From assembly GCA_022496805.1 (NCBI GenBank), contig CM040085.1:12181811-12245810 (forward strand): a stretch of DNA of 64,000 bases, read 5' to 3'. A model generated the notes under the pieces. It ran no database searches. It was not told the DNA's origin and was given only the letters and a program-made list of their open reading frames with translations. Positions 35,644 through 52,319 of the stretch are shown here, in pieces. The position numbers were made by a program, and so were the translations under genes. Each line of letters begins with the position of its first letter. The first letter of the stretch is position 1. The DNA is from Pohlia nutans. Its lineage: Eukaryota > Streptophyta > Bryopsida > Bryales > Mniaceae.

Positions 35644-36470
35644 TGTCATTTCAAATTTATTGTATAAAAATTCACCCAAAACTTATCAATACTTTGTCTC
35701 TCATCAAATTTAGAAGGAATTTTGAACTTTAAGTTTGAAAATTGTATATAAATTTAGTAAATAGTAGAAACTCAAAATGTAAGTTTTTTTTAAAATATAA
35801 AATTGAATGTATTATGTGTTTACATTCACACTCAAATTCAATATTTGTGATCTGCAATAGTAATTAAAATACCATGTGTATTTGTAAAAAATATCATTTG
35901 TGAAAATATCACTTTTACACAAATTGAATAAATTCCTATCTACCTCCTATGTTCAAATTTCAAGTTTGTGGTTTGTAATGGTATTGAAATATCATTTGTA
36001 AGAATAAAATAAAATAAAATAAAATTCGGTGTGAAGACACAGTAGCAATGTCTTAATCCACAGTTTTAGCATCAAGACTTTGTTACTTCGAATTTGGTTT
36101 TGTACAATTTTCAATCTAGTAGAATTTCACCTCAAAATATAAGACTTTCAAAAACCTTCAAATCACATTTATAAGCTTCATTAGGTGAACTTCATTCTAA
36201 TGGCACTGTAACATTCAATAGTTTTCACTTGGACTAGCGAGCATTTAGAAGAATATTAGAAAAATTCATCAACAAACAGTCAGTAGCCACCTTATTTTAT
36301 AGGAAGACGAAGGTGGTGGCAACCGAGAGTCCATGTCAGCAAGAGGAGCTCAATTAAGATGAAAAGCAGGAGTAGGAAGGTCAACAACAACTTGACAATG
36401 TTGTAACACGTTGCATGGTCGGCTGGTCAATATGGATGGTCAATTTGACTTTAAAAACATAGTTTGTCTA
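35644..36470. other. AT-rich intergenic, no gene seen
   Basis: Low-complexity AT-rich sequence with weak internal repetition (CAAATTTCAAGTTTG-like and TTTGTAAAAATATC-like words at 35820-36000). Confidence 0.4.
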
Positions 36471-36542
36471 GAGCACAAAGAATTGATAAATGTTTAAGTT
36501 AATTGGTCACGAAGATAGATATGAACTCCGGTCCTCTTTCGA

Positions 36543-36626
36543 GGCCGGCGTGAATAAAGTGTCTGTTCGTCTTGACAATGAGCCAGTGCCCACCAGACAA
36601 AGGGCCATTGGTACAAGACTACTCAC
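36543..36626. repeat. SINE-like repeat, copy 1
   Basis: About 84 bp beginning GGCCGGCGTGAATA and containing CCAGTGCCCACC and AAAGGGCCA recur at 52227-52310 in the same orientation. GGTTCGATTCC, the form of an RNA polymerase III B box, lies 170 bp downstream at about 36796-36806. This suggests a tRNA-derived retroposon, but I cannot place an A box or a tail. Confidence 0.5.
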
Positions 36627-37017
36627 CTCTTTCGAGAATAGACACTTTAGTGACCAGAGATAAATACTAGTAACACTAGTAAAATTTGTTAGTTAGAACT
36701 AGCGCGGGTATAAATTGGTGTTTGTTTTGCTGGTGTTCGCCAAGTCATAGTTCCAAGGTTGGTTGGAGAAGGACGTTTATGTTACAATTGTACGGTCCGG
36801 GTTCGATTCCCGTTGGGTCCGTCTGAGCGTTTGTTGTGATATACGTGGCTTGGTGCTGCTAGTGATTTAATCATAGGCAGGAAAGTTTGTACCAACCAAC
36901 CGGCCCCATCCCATCTACCTGAGACAAGTGTGTACTTTGAGCTTAAACAGAAAATACAAAAGAAATAAGTAGTGGTCTTCACCATTACCCTCCTTTTCTT
37001 TGATAGTTTTGTTTTAT

Positions 37018-37790
37018 TCAGTAATCTATTGGTAATGGTTGGTTATTTTCTATTTTTCTTTTATGTAGAATAATTGATCCGGCATGATGTATGGCAATGG
37101 TATTTATTTCTTTGAATGTGTGTTTAATGGCGGTTTCTGGTAGCTTAAATTTTGTTTCAAGGAGTTTCATCGAGGGAACATGTGTTGTGCCTCTAGCTCT
37201 TGCCGTAATGACTATGAGTGGGTCAACTTTCCATCCTAAATTAATAATGTTGTTGATAAGTGGTTGGTATTTCTGATTTTTGATATCTATTGTTTCTTGT
37301 GGGAATCTGTCATTACAATATGTAAATTCAATAAATTGAATTGTGAGGTTGTCTGATGGATGTGATGGTGGGTCATTTTTGTATGGAAGTCCTTTTACGC
37401 AAAGGATGTCTGGTTTGAATCTAGCGTTGCAATGACATCTTTGTTGTTCACATGAACATGGTAGTAGCCATGGGGGTATTGTGTTTTCTTGGGGGTTGTT
37501 GTTGAATGTTCCCGCGTTCATGAGGGTGTAGCATCTAGATTTTTGTGATGAAAGGATTAATTTCCTTAGTTCCCATACTGCTTTATTATGTCTTTTGACT
37601 CTAATGGCGTGTATATGGTGATGGTTGCATTTTAGAAGTACGTGTAGCCATGTGTCTGCATTGGTTACGAAACTATGATAGGCAGGTTCATACTCGTGAA
37701 TGGTACACCGAAACCAACGAAAAAAGATTGTTTGGCTAGCGGTTACAAGTGCTAGATGGATGAAAAGGAAAAGCCCGTATATGCTACTAA
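37018..37790 (-). pseudogene. Non-LTR retrotransposon C-terminal end (zinc knuckle plus endonuclease-like domain)
   Basis: The minus frame is open from about 37790 to a stop at 37018. It contains CTIHEYEPAYHSF, then WLHVLLKCNHHHIHAIR and RHNKAVWELRK, a Cys/His pattern like the one after the reverse transcriptase of non-LTR elements. Next comes RFKPDILCVKG, a basic-acidic stretch IEFTYCND, KNQKYQPLINNI and GWKVDPLIVITARARG. This fits the restriction-endonuclease-like fold (PD, E, K-x-x-KY) at the C-terminus of some LINE polyproteins. The reverse transcriptase itself is absent, so it is a truncated copy. The 5' end is lost, as expected of incomplete target-primed insertion. Confidence 0.55.
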
Positions 37791-38169
37791 ATGTTATGAC
37801 ATTTTGCTACATCCCTTGGCTGTGGACAGATTAATCTAAATGCTTAAACGACCGTTTTCTGGTCGCTGCCCGAATCTGACGGGCTGTCCGGAACAAAAAA
37901 AAAAAAATTTGAAAAAATAAAAATAAAATTTAAAATACTACATCAAGTCTACTTTCCAACGCAATTTGAACTATGGCAATCCGAGTTAAACTTCGCCCGA
38001 GAGAAATTTTCAAAGTGTATCACCTCAACATTGTCTTAGTGTTATAAAATTTGCTATTTGGAGAAAGTAATGATGATCCCTCCATCATTTTTTTTTCTTT
38101 TTTGAAGTTTACAATACATAACCTAACTTTAACCAATCTTACTAAATTTTAAACTCTAAAATTTGTAGA

Positions 38170-38307
38170 TAAGTAAGTTTGACCGTACAGATATTGTAGA
38201 GATGATGCTCTACATTTTGTTTATTGAACCAAACTTCATTAAATATATGGAAGGCACATATTATAACACATCTATGTTTTGTCCAATACCCCTCGGGCTT
38301 TTAGGAG
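38170..38307. mobile_element. TTAA-type element, family C copy 1 (right part)
   Basis: About 140 bp match 50510-50651 and 50690-50850, ending CCCCTCGGGCTTTTAGGAG-TTAA (TTAA at 38308-38311). The left end is not identified; a candidate GCTTAAACGACC lies near 37849. Confidence 0.6.
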
Positions 38308-38824
38308 TTAAAGCTAAATTTGAAGTTGAATACAAATATAAATTAGCAATTGAAGAATCACAAAGGCAACAACTTTTGAGAAATTTACTTCAAAAATTCA
38401 TAATTTCATCATACGGAATCCAAAGAATACATGTTTTAGTGTGTTGAAATTCTCTTCAAAATGGGAACAATGATTCACAATTGTTTTGGTTCATGTAACA
38501 ATAGTAAACACATTCAGCAGCTGAGAGCTACAAAAATGGGGAACTACCGTAGAACGTAGATGCATCACGCCAGTCATCCCCAAATCTACAATCCCAAGGC
38601 AAATCTATCGCCCTAGCTGCCTAAGGGTTTAACACCAGAATCTACATTTGAAAGCCAAATCTAGAGAGAAACCTAGATGTTTAACACCAGAATCTACACT
38701 TGAAAGCCAAATCTATAGAGAGACCTAGAAGGCTAAGGGTTTAACTCGAGAAGAAGACGGAGCATCCGTCACGCTCGCGGTGCGCGCCGGCCAAGCAATT
38801 CTGCTCGCACTCGGATCTGGAGTG

Positions 38825-43634
<4,810 letters not shown>

Positions 43635-43739
43635 GTGCTGATGAATCTATCTATCATTATGTAGTATCCATCTATTGATATATAATGCTGTTTATTGATT
43701 TTGCACAGAATTACTTGTTTGCATGAATGGTTTTGGTGA

Positions 43740-44538
43740 TGTCTCCTAACCTTCTTAACCCTCTCTGTAGCCGTGGTGAGAAGGAATGTCTGGACCTATA
43801 ACCGTGGACCTACACTTGTAAAATGAAAAAGTGAAAAACAATTCTCCACAAAGTGTATTGTGCAGTTAAGAACATGGGTGGTTAGAAATAGTTGAATATG
43901 ATATAAAAATGAAGACTATAGAGATTTGAGCTCTCTTTTAGCCTGATTGGATGTTTCTTGAGATTTAGAAGAATCCCATGTAGCCAGTTCTCTTGCACAA
44001 TGCAATAGCTCCTGGTCGTGGTGGTTTGGAGAGTTCCCATGATGAGCATTTTTGTAGACTAAATAGAGATTCATATACTTTACAGTGGATGAAATTGAAA
44101 TTTGTATCAAATTTGTATACTAATTTCATCCACAAAGAGGATACAATTGGATTTTTCATTCATTTGTTGATTTTTCACAAATTTGAATTTTCAATGAATT
44201 GTTTACAGAACAATTGCCAAAACTTGCTATTGAGATGACATAGCGGTATGAGTACTTTTGAATGAATGTGTTGATTTATTTGTATTTAAAAACAACAGTA
44301 TCTCCATTCAACATGTGTTCATTGAAAGCTTCTAATTTCTATACCAATACTAGATTTGTGTGAAAAGCCATCCACTGTATCGCTCCAGCAAAGATGGCAA
44401 CTAGGATGCTAGTTTAACCCCTAAATGTTTGGGGAGGCCAAAAATTGGCTTATGAATGTAACTCACTAATCAATTCCAACTGTTATACGTCCTCGATTGT
44501 GCCACCAAACATGTAATTAATATTCAGACCATCAATGA
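43740..44538. other. Intergenic; one isolated TTAA-CCCC end
   Basis: No coding frame. TTAA at 44414-44417 is followed by CCCCTAAATGTTTGGGGAGG, a left terminus of the same style as the TTAA elements (family H). I cannot find a convincing right end. Confidence 0.4.
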
Positions 44539-44859
44539 CAATGATTTTTTTTGTCAGGAGACAGTTTAGCATTTTGCTACTTTTCTATGACTTGAAGAGC
44601 AATCCAAGCTCCTTGATGCTCTTTTCATATTGATATATAGGTATTATCAGGGTAATGCACATGTGCTACCTAAGGTACTTAGGTAATTCCTAGGTCCTAC
44701 TTAGGCAATACCTAGGTGACACCTAAGTTCAAAGTGGCTACACACCTTACCTTCATGTAGGAAATCTGGCTATTCTTTTTCCAAAAATCCTTTCTATCAA
44801 TTAGCCAACCCAATTTTGATGTAGCAATTTGGCTTAAATTAGCAACAACAAAAATCACT
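44539..44859. mobile_element. Family J MITE, copy 1 (empty-site reference)
   Basis: 321 bp with inverted ends AATGATTTTTTTTGTC and AACAACAAAAATCACT. It matches the outer parts of 45819-46478 throughout, with scattered differences, and reads through the point where that copy is interrupted. Non-coding. Confidence 0.8.
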
Positions 44860-45360
44860 AATCAGTGAAATCCAACACTCCCACCCGACTAGCCGGTATC
44901 ACAGAGATTTCCTCCAAATTCTAAACAAATCCCCAAACACAATCATATGCGTGCTATAGTAATTGTTGCTTCACACACACAACTCTTCAAGCCTTCTTTG
45001 ATAGCATTCAATAACTCCAACGTACAGTTTGCATGAAGGACAACTTTTATTGCGTGTTTGCATAATTCCATAGTTCTTCCAACACAAAACTCTCTGGAGT
45101 CCCTGCAACTAACTGGAGGAAGTTGTGCGCCCATGCAATTGTAAATGAAACTGACTCATGCAACCATTCCCCACCACTACAAGCAAACCCAGCGCTTTTC
45201 ACTAACTGAAATCGAGGAAACCTTCATCCTATGTGACCAAAATCAATCATCAACTCTGGAAAGACTCAAAATAGCAGTGAGAAGCGACCAGTTTCCTTGT
45301 AGTGCAACCTAAGTATCGATAGACTCTCAGGACTTTGATGGGAGCCTGTTGCATGATCAA

Positions 45361-47794
45361 TCAATACAAATGCTGAGGCAGGCGAGGCTTGGCAACCACA
45401 GCGAGCGGAACCTTGCGCGGCGTGGTGCCCCCGAACATCTCCGCCATGTCTACATCCTTGCCGTCCGGCACCGCCATATCGAACCCCTGCACCAGCCGCG
45501 CCACGCCCATGTGCACGAACAGAATGCCCAGATGCATGCCGGGGCACTGGCGCCGGCCGGACCCGAACGGAATCAGCCCGTAGAAATTCCCTCGCACGTC
45601 GATCTCCGGGCGCTCCACGAACCGCTCGGGATCGAACTCCAGCGGCCGCTTCCACACCTTGGGGTCGCGATGGATGGCGTAAAAGTTCACCAGCATCTGG
45701 GTCCCCGCGGGGAACTCGTATCCCCACACCGATGTCGGCTCCGTGGACTCGTGCGGAATGTTGAGAGGCGTTGTCGGGTGCAGCCGGAACGTCTCCTTCA
45801 CCACCGCCTGGATTCGATAGTGATTTTTGTTTTTGGTTAGGAGACAATTTTGCATTTTTTCTACTTTTCCATCGCTTGAAGAGCAATTAATCGAGGCTCC
45901 ATGGATAATCTTCTCATATTAATATGTAGGTAAGAGCATGGCCAGCAGCATCCATTCTCACTCCAAATGTCACTTTTGGATGATAAAGGTATGTTTAGAG
46001 CGTGGAGCTTGATTCTAACTCCCCAAACATTTGTGCCTTGGAGAAATTGATTCTAACACATCAAATGGTTTGTCCTATTCCCTTACAAGACCATGCTATT
46101 ACTTTACGAAGCTAAAAGTTTGGAAAAAATTTAGACTCTTAAATTGATGATTAGAATTTGGTGTCCAAGTGGTGGTATTAGGTCATGAAACTCATTTAGG
46201 TCACACTTGGTGCTTGTTGTTAAGACATGAGTTTGGAGTGTTAGTGGGCCTCGTAGCTGGCCATGCTCTAATATCAGGGTAATACACATGTGCTACTCAG
46301 GCAATATCTAGGTGATACCTAGGTTTAAAGAGGCTACACATCTTGACTCCATGTAGAAAATCTGGCTATTATTCCCATTTTCTTTTTCTTTTTTCTACCC
46401 CAAAATCCATTGTATCAATTAGCCAGCCCAAATTTTATGTAGCAATTTGGCTAAAAATTAGCAACAACAAAAATCACTGACCTGGAGGTATGGCAAGTTG
46501 GGGACATCGCTCTCCGTGACGATGCGATCGGTGCCGACGACATTATCGAGCTCGGCTCGCAGCTTGTTCATGGCGTCCGGGTGGCGTAGAAGCTCCGAGA
46601 TCGCCCACTCCGTCGTGATGGAGGAGTTGTCTGTGCCTGCCAGCAGCAGGTCCTGAAGAACAGCCTTGATGGCGTCGTCGTCGAGGTTTCCATCGCCGCT
46701 CTCGGATGGCTGCGCCAGGAGAATATCCACCAAGTCTTGGGTTCGGTTTGCGTCGTCCGCGGTCGCGCCGTTCTTCTTTACGTCCAGAAACTCCTGCAGG
46801 TATGCGTCTGAGGTCACCTTCACTTTCTTCACGTAACGCATGTACCCGGACGCGTACGTGACCCACTTTAATCGCGGGATGAAATCTCCCACTGTCGGCG
46901 TGTTTGAGACTGAGAACAACGTGAATACCAGATCCTTGAATCGAGACGCCTCCTCCGCTTGGTCCGTCCCGAAAAACCTGAAGACAAATGTTCGTGATCG
47001 TCACACACCAATTGTGAAAAGGAATTGACCGTGAAAAAGCAGACTAGTATGTGGAAGAATACTTTACCTTCTGTGAAAAAGCAGACTAGTATGTTACGAT
47101 AGAATTCTTTTTCAAAAGTTTGTAGTCGTGACACCAATCAAAGGAATTGAGATGTAGTTCTGGAAAAGCAGACTAGTAAGTCTGGAATTATTCTGTACCT
47201 TTTGCCGACGAGCATGCGCGTGATGGTGTTGGTAGCGAGGTGACCCATCTTCACTGTCAGATCGGCAGGTCTGCCCGCAACGGAGTCTTCGTACACCGAT
47301 CGCACCATGATGCCGAACTCCTCCGTGCGGTACGTCCGGAAGGACTCGATCCGCTTGTGCGTGAAAAGCTCCAGCGTGCAGATCTTCCTCATGTGACGCC
47401 AATGCTGTCCGTAGGGCGCCATGACGATGTCCCGGAAGTTGTTGGTGAAGATTTTGTCGGCGAGGTGTTGCGGGCGACTCGCCCACGCTTTGTCCTGCAC
47501 CCTGATGAACTGCTCCGCCGCTTCGGCCGTGGACACGATCACCCACGGGATGGAGCCCATGCGCATGTGCATGATGGGTCCGAATTTCTCCGCCAAGTGC
47601 CACAGCGTTTGGTGTGGCAGGTCGCCCATCTGGTGCACGTTTCCAATCACAGGCAGCGGCCTCGGCCCCGGTGGCAACTTGGATTTCCCGTTTCGCACCT
47701 TCACCACGATCGCCAACGTCACCACGAATATCAGGAAGAGCGCCACAAAAGCCGCCATCTCTTCCGTTCTGAAACTCTCGATGCTCATGAGCAT
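45361..47794 (-). CDS. A-type cytochrome P450 (CYP71 clan, CYP75-like)
   Basis: Three exons: 47199-47794, 46482-46977, 45361-45807; 1539 bp, 512 residues from ATG 47794 (ATGs at 47788 and 47758 are alternatives). N-terminal anchor helix (AAFVALFLIFVVTLAIVV) and hinge KLPPGPRPLPVIGN. I-helix AGTDNSSITTEWA, K-helix KETFRLHP, then FDPERF and the heme loop FGSGRRQCPGMHLG with its cysteine. All catalytic landmarks are intact. These are ER-membrane monooxygenases using NADPH via P450 reductase. Resemblance to flavonoid hydroxylases (PYLQAVVKETFRLHP) is noted, but substrate is not established. Exons are far richer in GC than their surroundings. Intron 2 is almost entirely a transposon. Confidence 0.93.
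45819..46478. mobile_element. Family J MITE, copy 2, filling P450 intron 2
   Basis: Ends AGTGATTTTTGTTTTTGG and AACAACAAAAATCACT are inverted copies. Without its own nested insert it is about 322 bp, like copy 1. The intron is 45808-46481, so only 11 bp remain at the acceptor side and 3 bp at the donor side. The splice donor GTCAGT is formed across the element edge (minus strand). Confidence 0.85.
45934..46268. mobile_element. Tourist-like MITE nested in family J copy 2
   Basis: 335 bp bounded by GAGCATGGCCAGCAGC and the inverse GTAGCTGGCCATGCTC, with TAA at 45931-45933 and 46269-46271. Copy 1 of family J lacks it (TAGGTATTATCAGGG). The TAA duplication and GAGCAT-type ends fit the PIF/Harbinger superfamily. 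Confidence 0.9.
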
Positions 47795-47829
47795 AATTAA
47801 TTCAAACGATGATGGCCTAATCAATGCTC

Positions 47830-49710
47830 AGCTGAACACACAACAAGCAACCACGAGAAAGAAAAGAGGGGTCAGCATGATCGAGCTGGGTAACACAAAA
47901 TAAAATCATGAAAAGCATAGAAGTAACTATTTCATGACGACTCACGGCGATGCAAATCGTATCAACATGGATCACTGGGTAACTCTCAATCGGGCTGATT
48001 GCCATCAAGTCTGAACAAAAGTGCAATTAATTAGCACCAGACAACACGTTCCACCGTTTTGCGAATCAGGAACAGGAGCTACTCAGACTGACGTACAGGC
48101 TGAAAGAAAGAACGACGACAGCGGATTTGCTTCGGCGAGAGCTAGAAGACACTCACCTGGAGCGAGAAAGCATATACATACTGTACAGAATGGAGTATGT
48201 GAGGGAGCGGAGAAGAATACAAGACTCGGAGGGAGGGCCGGCCTACATACTGTAGCTGCATTGTCATTGCACAGGGAATGGAGTCTGTGCAGTCACATCA
48301 GGAACCGAAGCTCCGGATACCGAATTCTCAAAAGGGAGTGAGTCTCCTTGTTCACGCTACACTGTAAATGACGTTCTAGAAGAATATTTTAACACACTTG
48401 CCACACTTCCATTCACTTGAACACATTTGCCATGCCACATGCCTTTATATCTCTATACTTTAAATATTGAAGGTACCCTACCCGGCTGTCAGGGTCGGCA
48501 TCTCATACCATATTATTAAAATATTGGAAAATTCATTTTTAACAAATGTCAAATTATGTGAATATTATTCAAGATTCTCTTATTCACTATACGATTTTGT
48601 TTTATTTTTTGAAAAAACAAATTATTAAGATTTGGGCTTTTCCACTTATAATTATATTTTGCCGATCATGATGACCAGCTACAGTACTTTGTTTGTATGT
48701 TACGTTGAGATCTCTCGAACCGTACTCTCGCCAGCCGCATTCTTGGTATTGTCGAAAAGCTTTGAACCAGAAGAGATGCACCAAAGTCATTTTGTAACTT
48801 TAATTTGGACCTATAGTGTGGAAGTTAATATGGATTTTTAATCAAATTTCGTGATTATAAATTGAATTAAATTGTAGAAATATTATTCTAAAACTAAAAT
48901 AAAATAAAAGCATGGCTAAATCTTAGAGATTAATGGCGCAGGGCTACACTAGTTCTAACAATGTTATAGTGGAAAAAGTTGTGATACTCCGGGTGGTAAG
49001 ATTAATAAGGTTTGTAGTGTAGTTGGTTCAATTGTTAGTCTTTACCTCTAATTTCAAATCCAGTCTCAAACCCTACCTTTCCTTTATGTTATGGGCAATT
49101 GGCATTGAGAACAAAGGGCTATAGCTATTAGAGTCTAGTGGTACATTGTTTTATGGATGCAAACTTGGAAAACTCATAATTTATAGTGCATATGAAAGTA
49201 GCTCTTATTTAATTGTCATAATTGCCCCAAATGGTCCTTCATCCTTTTGATTTTCTACACCAAAGAGTTGAACTTTTTTTTGCAATGATTCTTGTTTTTT
49301 ATATTTTAGTGTCAAAAAATATACAATTTTCTTTTTACATCAATTTTGATATGTCAAAACAAGCATCAAAAAGAGTGTCACACAAAGTGTTGTAAAGCAT
49401 ATCGAAATGAGTGTTTAACAAAAATGTTGAGAAAAGTGTCTCACGGTGCATTGCCCGCGGCATTAAAAACAATAAGAGAAAAACATAGGATATTTTTTAA
49501 TACTTGGGAGGTAAAAATTATATATTTCTTGGATGTAACAAACCTTTATAAAAATTAATAAATCAAAAGGGTTGAAGTAGAAAATGAAATAGGATGAGTT
49601 TTAATCTACAGCAAGAAGGAAAATTGAATGAAAAGTCCAAGGAAAAATCATCAAATTTTTGTTGTAGAGCAAGATGTCATTGCACTAGATGTCCCATCCT
49701 TTTCAAATGA
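47830..49710. other. P450 upstream region, then intergenic
   Basis: No gene seen. The first 500 bp (to about 48350) are less AT-rich and probably hold the P450 promoter. The remainder is AT-rich. Confidence 0.4.
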
Positions 49711-49713
49711 ATG

Positions 49714-49875
49714 CCCGGGCCTTGCAAAAGACATAGTGGAAGTCTATGGTAAGCAAAAATGAGCCTTGGGCAAGAGACATAATGAAAGTCCATGGTGAGC
49801 AAAAATTAGCCTTGCAAGAAACATAGTGAAAGTCCATGGTGAGCAAAAACGGGCCTTGCAAGAGACAATGTGGGG
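49714..49875. repeat. Tandem repeat, about 45 bp unit, 3-4 copies
   Basis: Units of the form GCCTTGCAAGAGACATAGTG followed by AAAGTCCATGGTGAGCAAAA recur from about 49714 to 49875 with a few changes. Minus-strand translation gives a repeating peptide, but composition suggests chance. Confidence 0.8.
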
Positions 49876-50504
49876 AAACTAATAGGTGTCTCAAAAGAAA
49901 GTGATGAAAGACATGGTGGCTCTAGGAACCATAATAGATCATGGTTGTGCTAAGAGTTAGTGTGTAGAATCTACTGAACTTGTGGAAACTAAAATACATT
50001 AAACTCCATAAAGAAATTTAGTTAAAATTGATATGAGAATATGTGGCATGTGCAATTTTGATTCAGTTGTTGTCTTCATATCTTCCGATTTTGCACAATG
50101 TTTAGGGAGTTGTTTTGTTTATCTGCTTATTCCGATTTCTTTGCAGAATTGCAACTTTACAGTGTGCACTACCTCAAGACACCTAGTTTTGTGCTATAGG
50201 TTGAAGAACTAGTATTGTGCCCAGTTTTAACCTCCGATATGTACACTACAAAATTTGCTAATTTGTATGTATTTATAAAATACATAGGGGTTGTATAATT
50301 CAATTTTCTAAAAAATCATAAACAACATAGTGTATGGAGAAAGAGGGAAAATTTTGAAATATAAATAACATTATAAAATCCCTTTAGCCCACAATTCCAA
50401 CCAATAATACCAAATTTTGAATTCTAAAAATATAAAATGTAAATTTGGTGAACTCTTTAAATTGATTGCTTCTATATTCATTAAATTAAGATCTAATTGA
50501 AATA

Positions 50505-50850
50505 TTTTTGGAAATTTGACCATATGGATAATTTTAGAGCATCATGTTTTTCATTTTTTTTGTTGTGTCAAACTTCATCAAAGTTATGGAAGTCACATTT
50601 TATAATACATAATAAATTTTGCTCTATACCCCTCGGGCTTTTAGGGGTTAAGATTGAAAAATATTTTTGGAAATCTGACAATATCAATGAATAATTTTGA
50701 AACATCATGTTTATTTTATTTTCTTTGATGGAATAATCTTCATCAAAGCTTATTATCATCTTTGTTGGAATAAACTTCATCAAAGTTAAGGAAGTCACAT
50801 TTTATGATACATCTTAATTTTACTCTATACCCCAAAGGCTTTTAGGGAGT
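50505..50850. mobile_element. Family C copies 2 and 3, in tandem
   Basis: Copy 2 ends CCCCTCGGGCTTTTAGGGG-TTAA (TTAA at 50648-50651). Copy 3 follows at once and ends ACCCCAAAGGCTTTTAGGGAG. Both share AGCATCATGTTT-like, CTTCATCAAAG and GAAGTCACATTTTAT words with copy 1. Confidence 0.65.
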
Positions 50851-50851
50851 A

Positions 50852-51072
50852 CATAGCATAATAGAGTAGTGCAATGGAGCACCCTTTTGAAAACGGAATT
50901 GAAAGAGAATCTTCATTTAAATTCACTTTCCTAAGTAATCAAGGAATAACATTTATATTCCATGAATTTTGGGACTACTGTGTCCTTGCCACGTAAACTT
51001 AGTTTCTAATTGTAACTAGACTGTGGTCCCATTCCAAAAGGGTGTTGGTTCCCATTGCTCTATTATGCTATG
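50852..51072. mobile_element. TA-flanked MITE with CATAGCATAATAGAG termini
   Basis: 221 bp bounded by CATAGCATAATAGAG and its exact inverse CTCTATTATGCTATG, with TA at 50850-50851 and 51073-51074. Pairing continues inward (CAATGGAGCACCCTTTTG against CCAAAAGGGTGTTGG). TA duplication fits the Tc1/mariner group. It sits at the edge of family C copy 3. Confidence 0.8.
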
Positions 51073-51105
51073 TAATTAATACTTGATCTTTGCACGTACT
51101 ATTAA

Positions 51106-52005
51106 CCCCTAAAGGATCGCAGGTTTTTCCTATTTTTGAGCATCATTTTCGCCTCTTTCTATTCATTTCCTTGTGAATACTTTTATTTCTCTTGATAGAA
51201 AATACCAAATTAAACATTTATGTAAAGTTTTAAGAATGTTTTTGACCAATTTAACAAATTTTCCATGTCTTCAAAGACGGTCAGAAAATATCAAAAAAGA
51301 TTGCAATTTCATCTTTTCACTTCAAACGCTATGATCTTGCAATCTGTATGGTCAAATTCTATGAAAAGTTTACCATACACTCTCTAAATAATCTAAAACA
51401 AGATCCTATGGTTAGAGTTGAAAAATAATAATTTCTAAGGTTTATTTTGAGCCTTGCCCGCACTGCCTATTCTCCCCCAAAAAAGCCCTTTTGCTCTATA
51501 ACTTCCACTTAACACTATTAGAAAGTACGTCAAAACCAAGACAAAACCAAGACACATCTGTTGGAACCAACAGAGAATGGGTTTAACGTAGCAAACATTT
51601 AGTCATCTGCACAGAACCAACAAATTTTCTCTTGGAACCAGCAAGTTTTCTCGTTGTTTAGCGTGCATGGCCATTTCAATATAGTGGCTTCGATTACATA
51701 ATAACTATATGTTGCGTTATGTGCTACTACCAAAAATAAAACTGCATTTTCTGTTCATTGTGATCTGGAATCAACTGTTCCTAACTCGCACAAAACCAAC
51801 AGAATTTCTGTTGATTTTCTCTTACACTGGAACCCCATTTCTCTAGTAGTGTAAAAAGTCGGAACTGAAAAACAATTATAACCATTTTTGTATTGATATA
51901 CGGAATTCACATAATTTATTTCAAAAAATAAAAATAAAAATTGATACTATAAGAACTTACCTGAACATTGAAATGTCCTAGTTAGGACACTTGGTCCTTT
52001 AGGGG
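51106..52005. mobile_element. TTAA-type element, family D
   Basis: TTAA at 51102-51105, start CCCCTAAAGGATCGCAGG, end ACACTTGGTCCTTTAGGGG followed by TAAG. 900 bp without coding capacity. The outer 11 bp are the same as family A; the interior is unrelated. Confidence 0.7.
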
Positions 52006-52176
52006 TAAGCTCCATTTTCCATCTAAAACGTAATTAATGCAGTACATGTGGCATGGAATTGGTCCCTCACAGTTTTACAAGCTTCTACCTTATAACTTGA
52101 TTTTGAGACCCACTAAATAGAACAACATGACAATTTTTTTGAATATCTGTGTAGCCTCTCCCAATTTTCTAAGGCA

Positions 52177-52207
52177 TAGATAGATAGATAGGTAGATAGA
52201 TAGATAG
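52177..52207. repeat. TAGA/GATA microsatellite
   Basis: Seven to eight TAGA units with one GGTA interruption. Confidence 0.95.
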
Positions 52208-52226
52208 AAACACCGGGCCCAAGATG

Positions 52227-52310
52227 GGCCGGCGTGAATAGAGTGTTTGTTCATGATGACAATGACCCAGTGCCCACCGGGCAAAGGGCCAATGTTACAA
52301 AACTACTCTC
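52227..52310. repeat. SINE-like repeat, copy 2
   Basis: Matches 36543-36626, sharing GGCCGGCGTGAATA, ACCCAGTGCCCACC and AAAGGGCCAA. It sits between the microsatellite and the TTAA that opens family E, 6 bp away. Confidence 0.6.
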
Positions 52311-52319
52311 CCCTTTTAA

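Noticed and set aside
36790..36815. tRNA gene suggested by GGTTCGATTCCC
   Set aside because: No cloverleaf, anticodon arm or acceptor pairing can be drawn around it; at most a B-box relic of a retroposon.
45266..45886. Arg/Gly-rich minus-strand frame over P450 exon 3, and similar frames at 46543-47004 and 47112-47603
   Set aside because: Out-of-frame shadows of the GC-rich P450 exons.
46017..46032. Right end of the lone TTAA-CCCC element at 44414 (CCCCAAACATTTG)
   Set aside because: The match stops after 12 bp, lacks GGGG-TTAA, and lies inside the Tourist-like element.
47240..47903. Plus-strand His-rich frames
   Set aside because: Antisense to P450 exon 1; composition is explained by GC-rich codon positions.
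49703..49894. Repeated peptide of about 15 residues on the minus strand
   Set aside because: Direct consequence of the 45 bp tandem repeat; no start context or exon neighbours.
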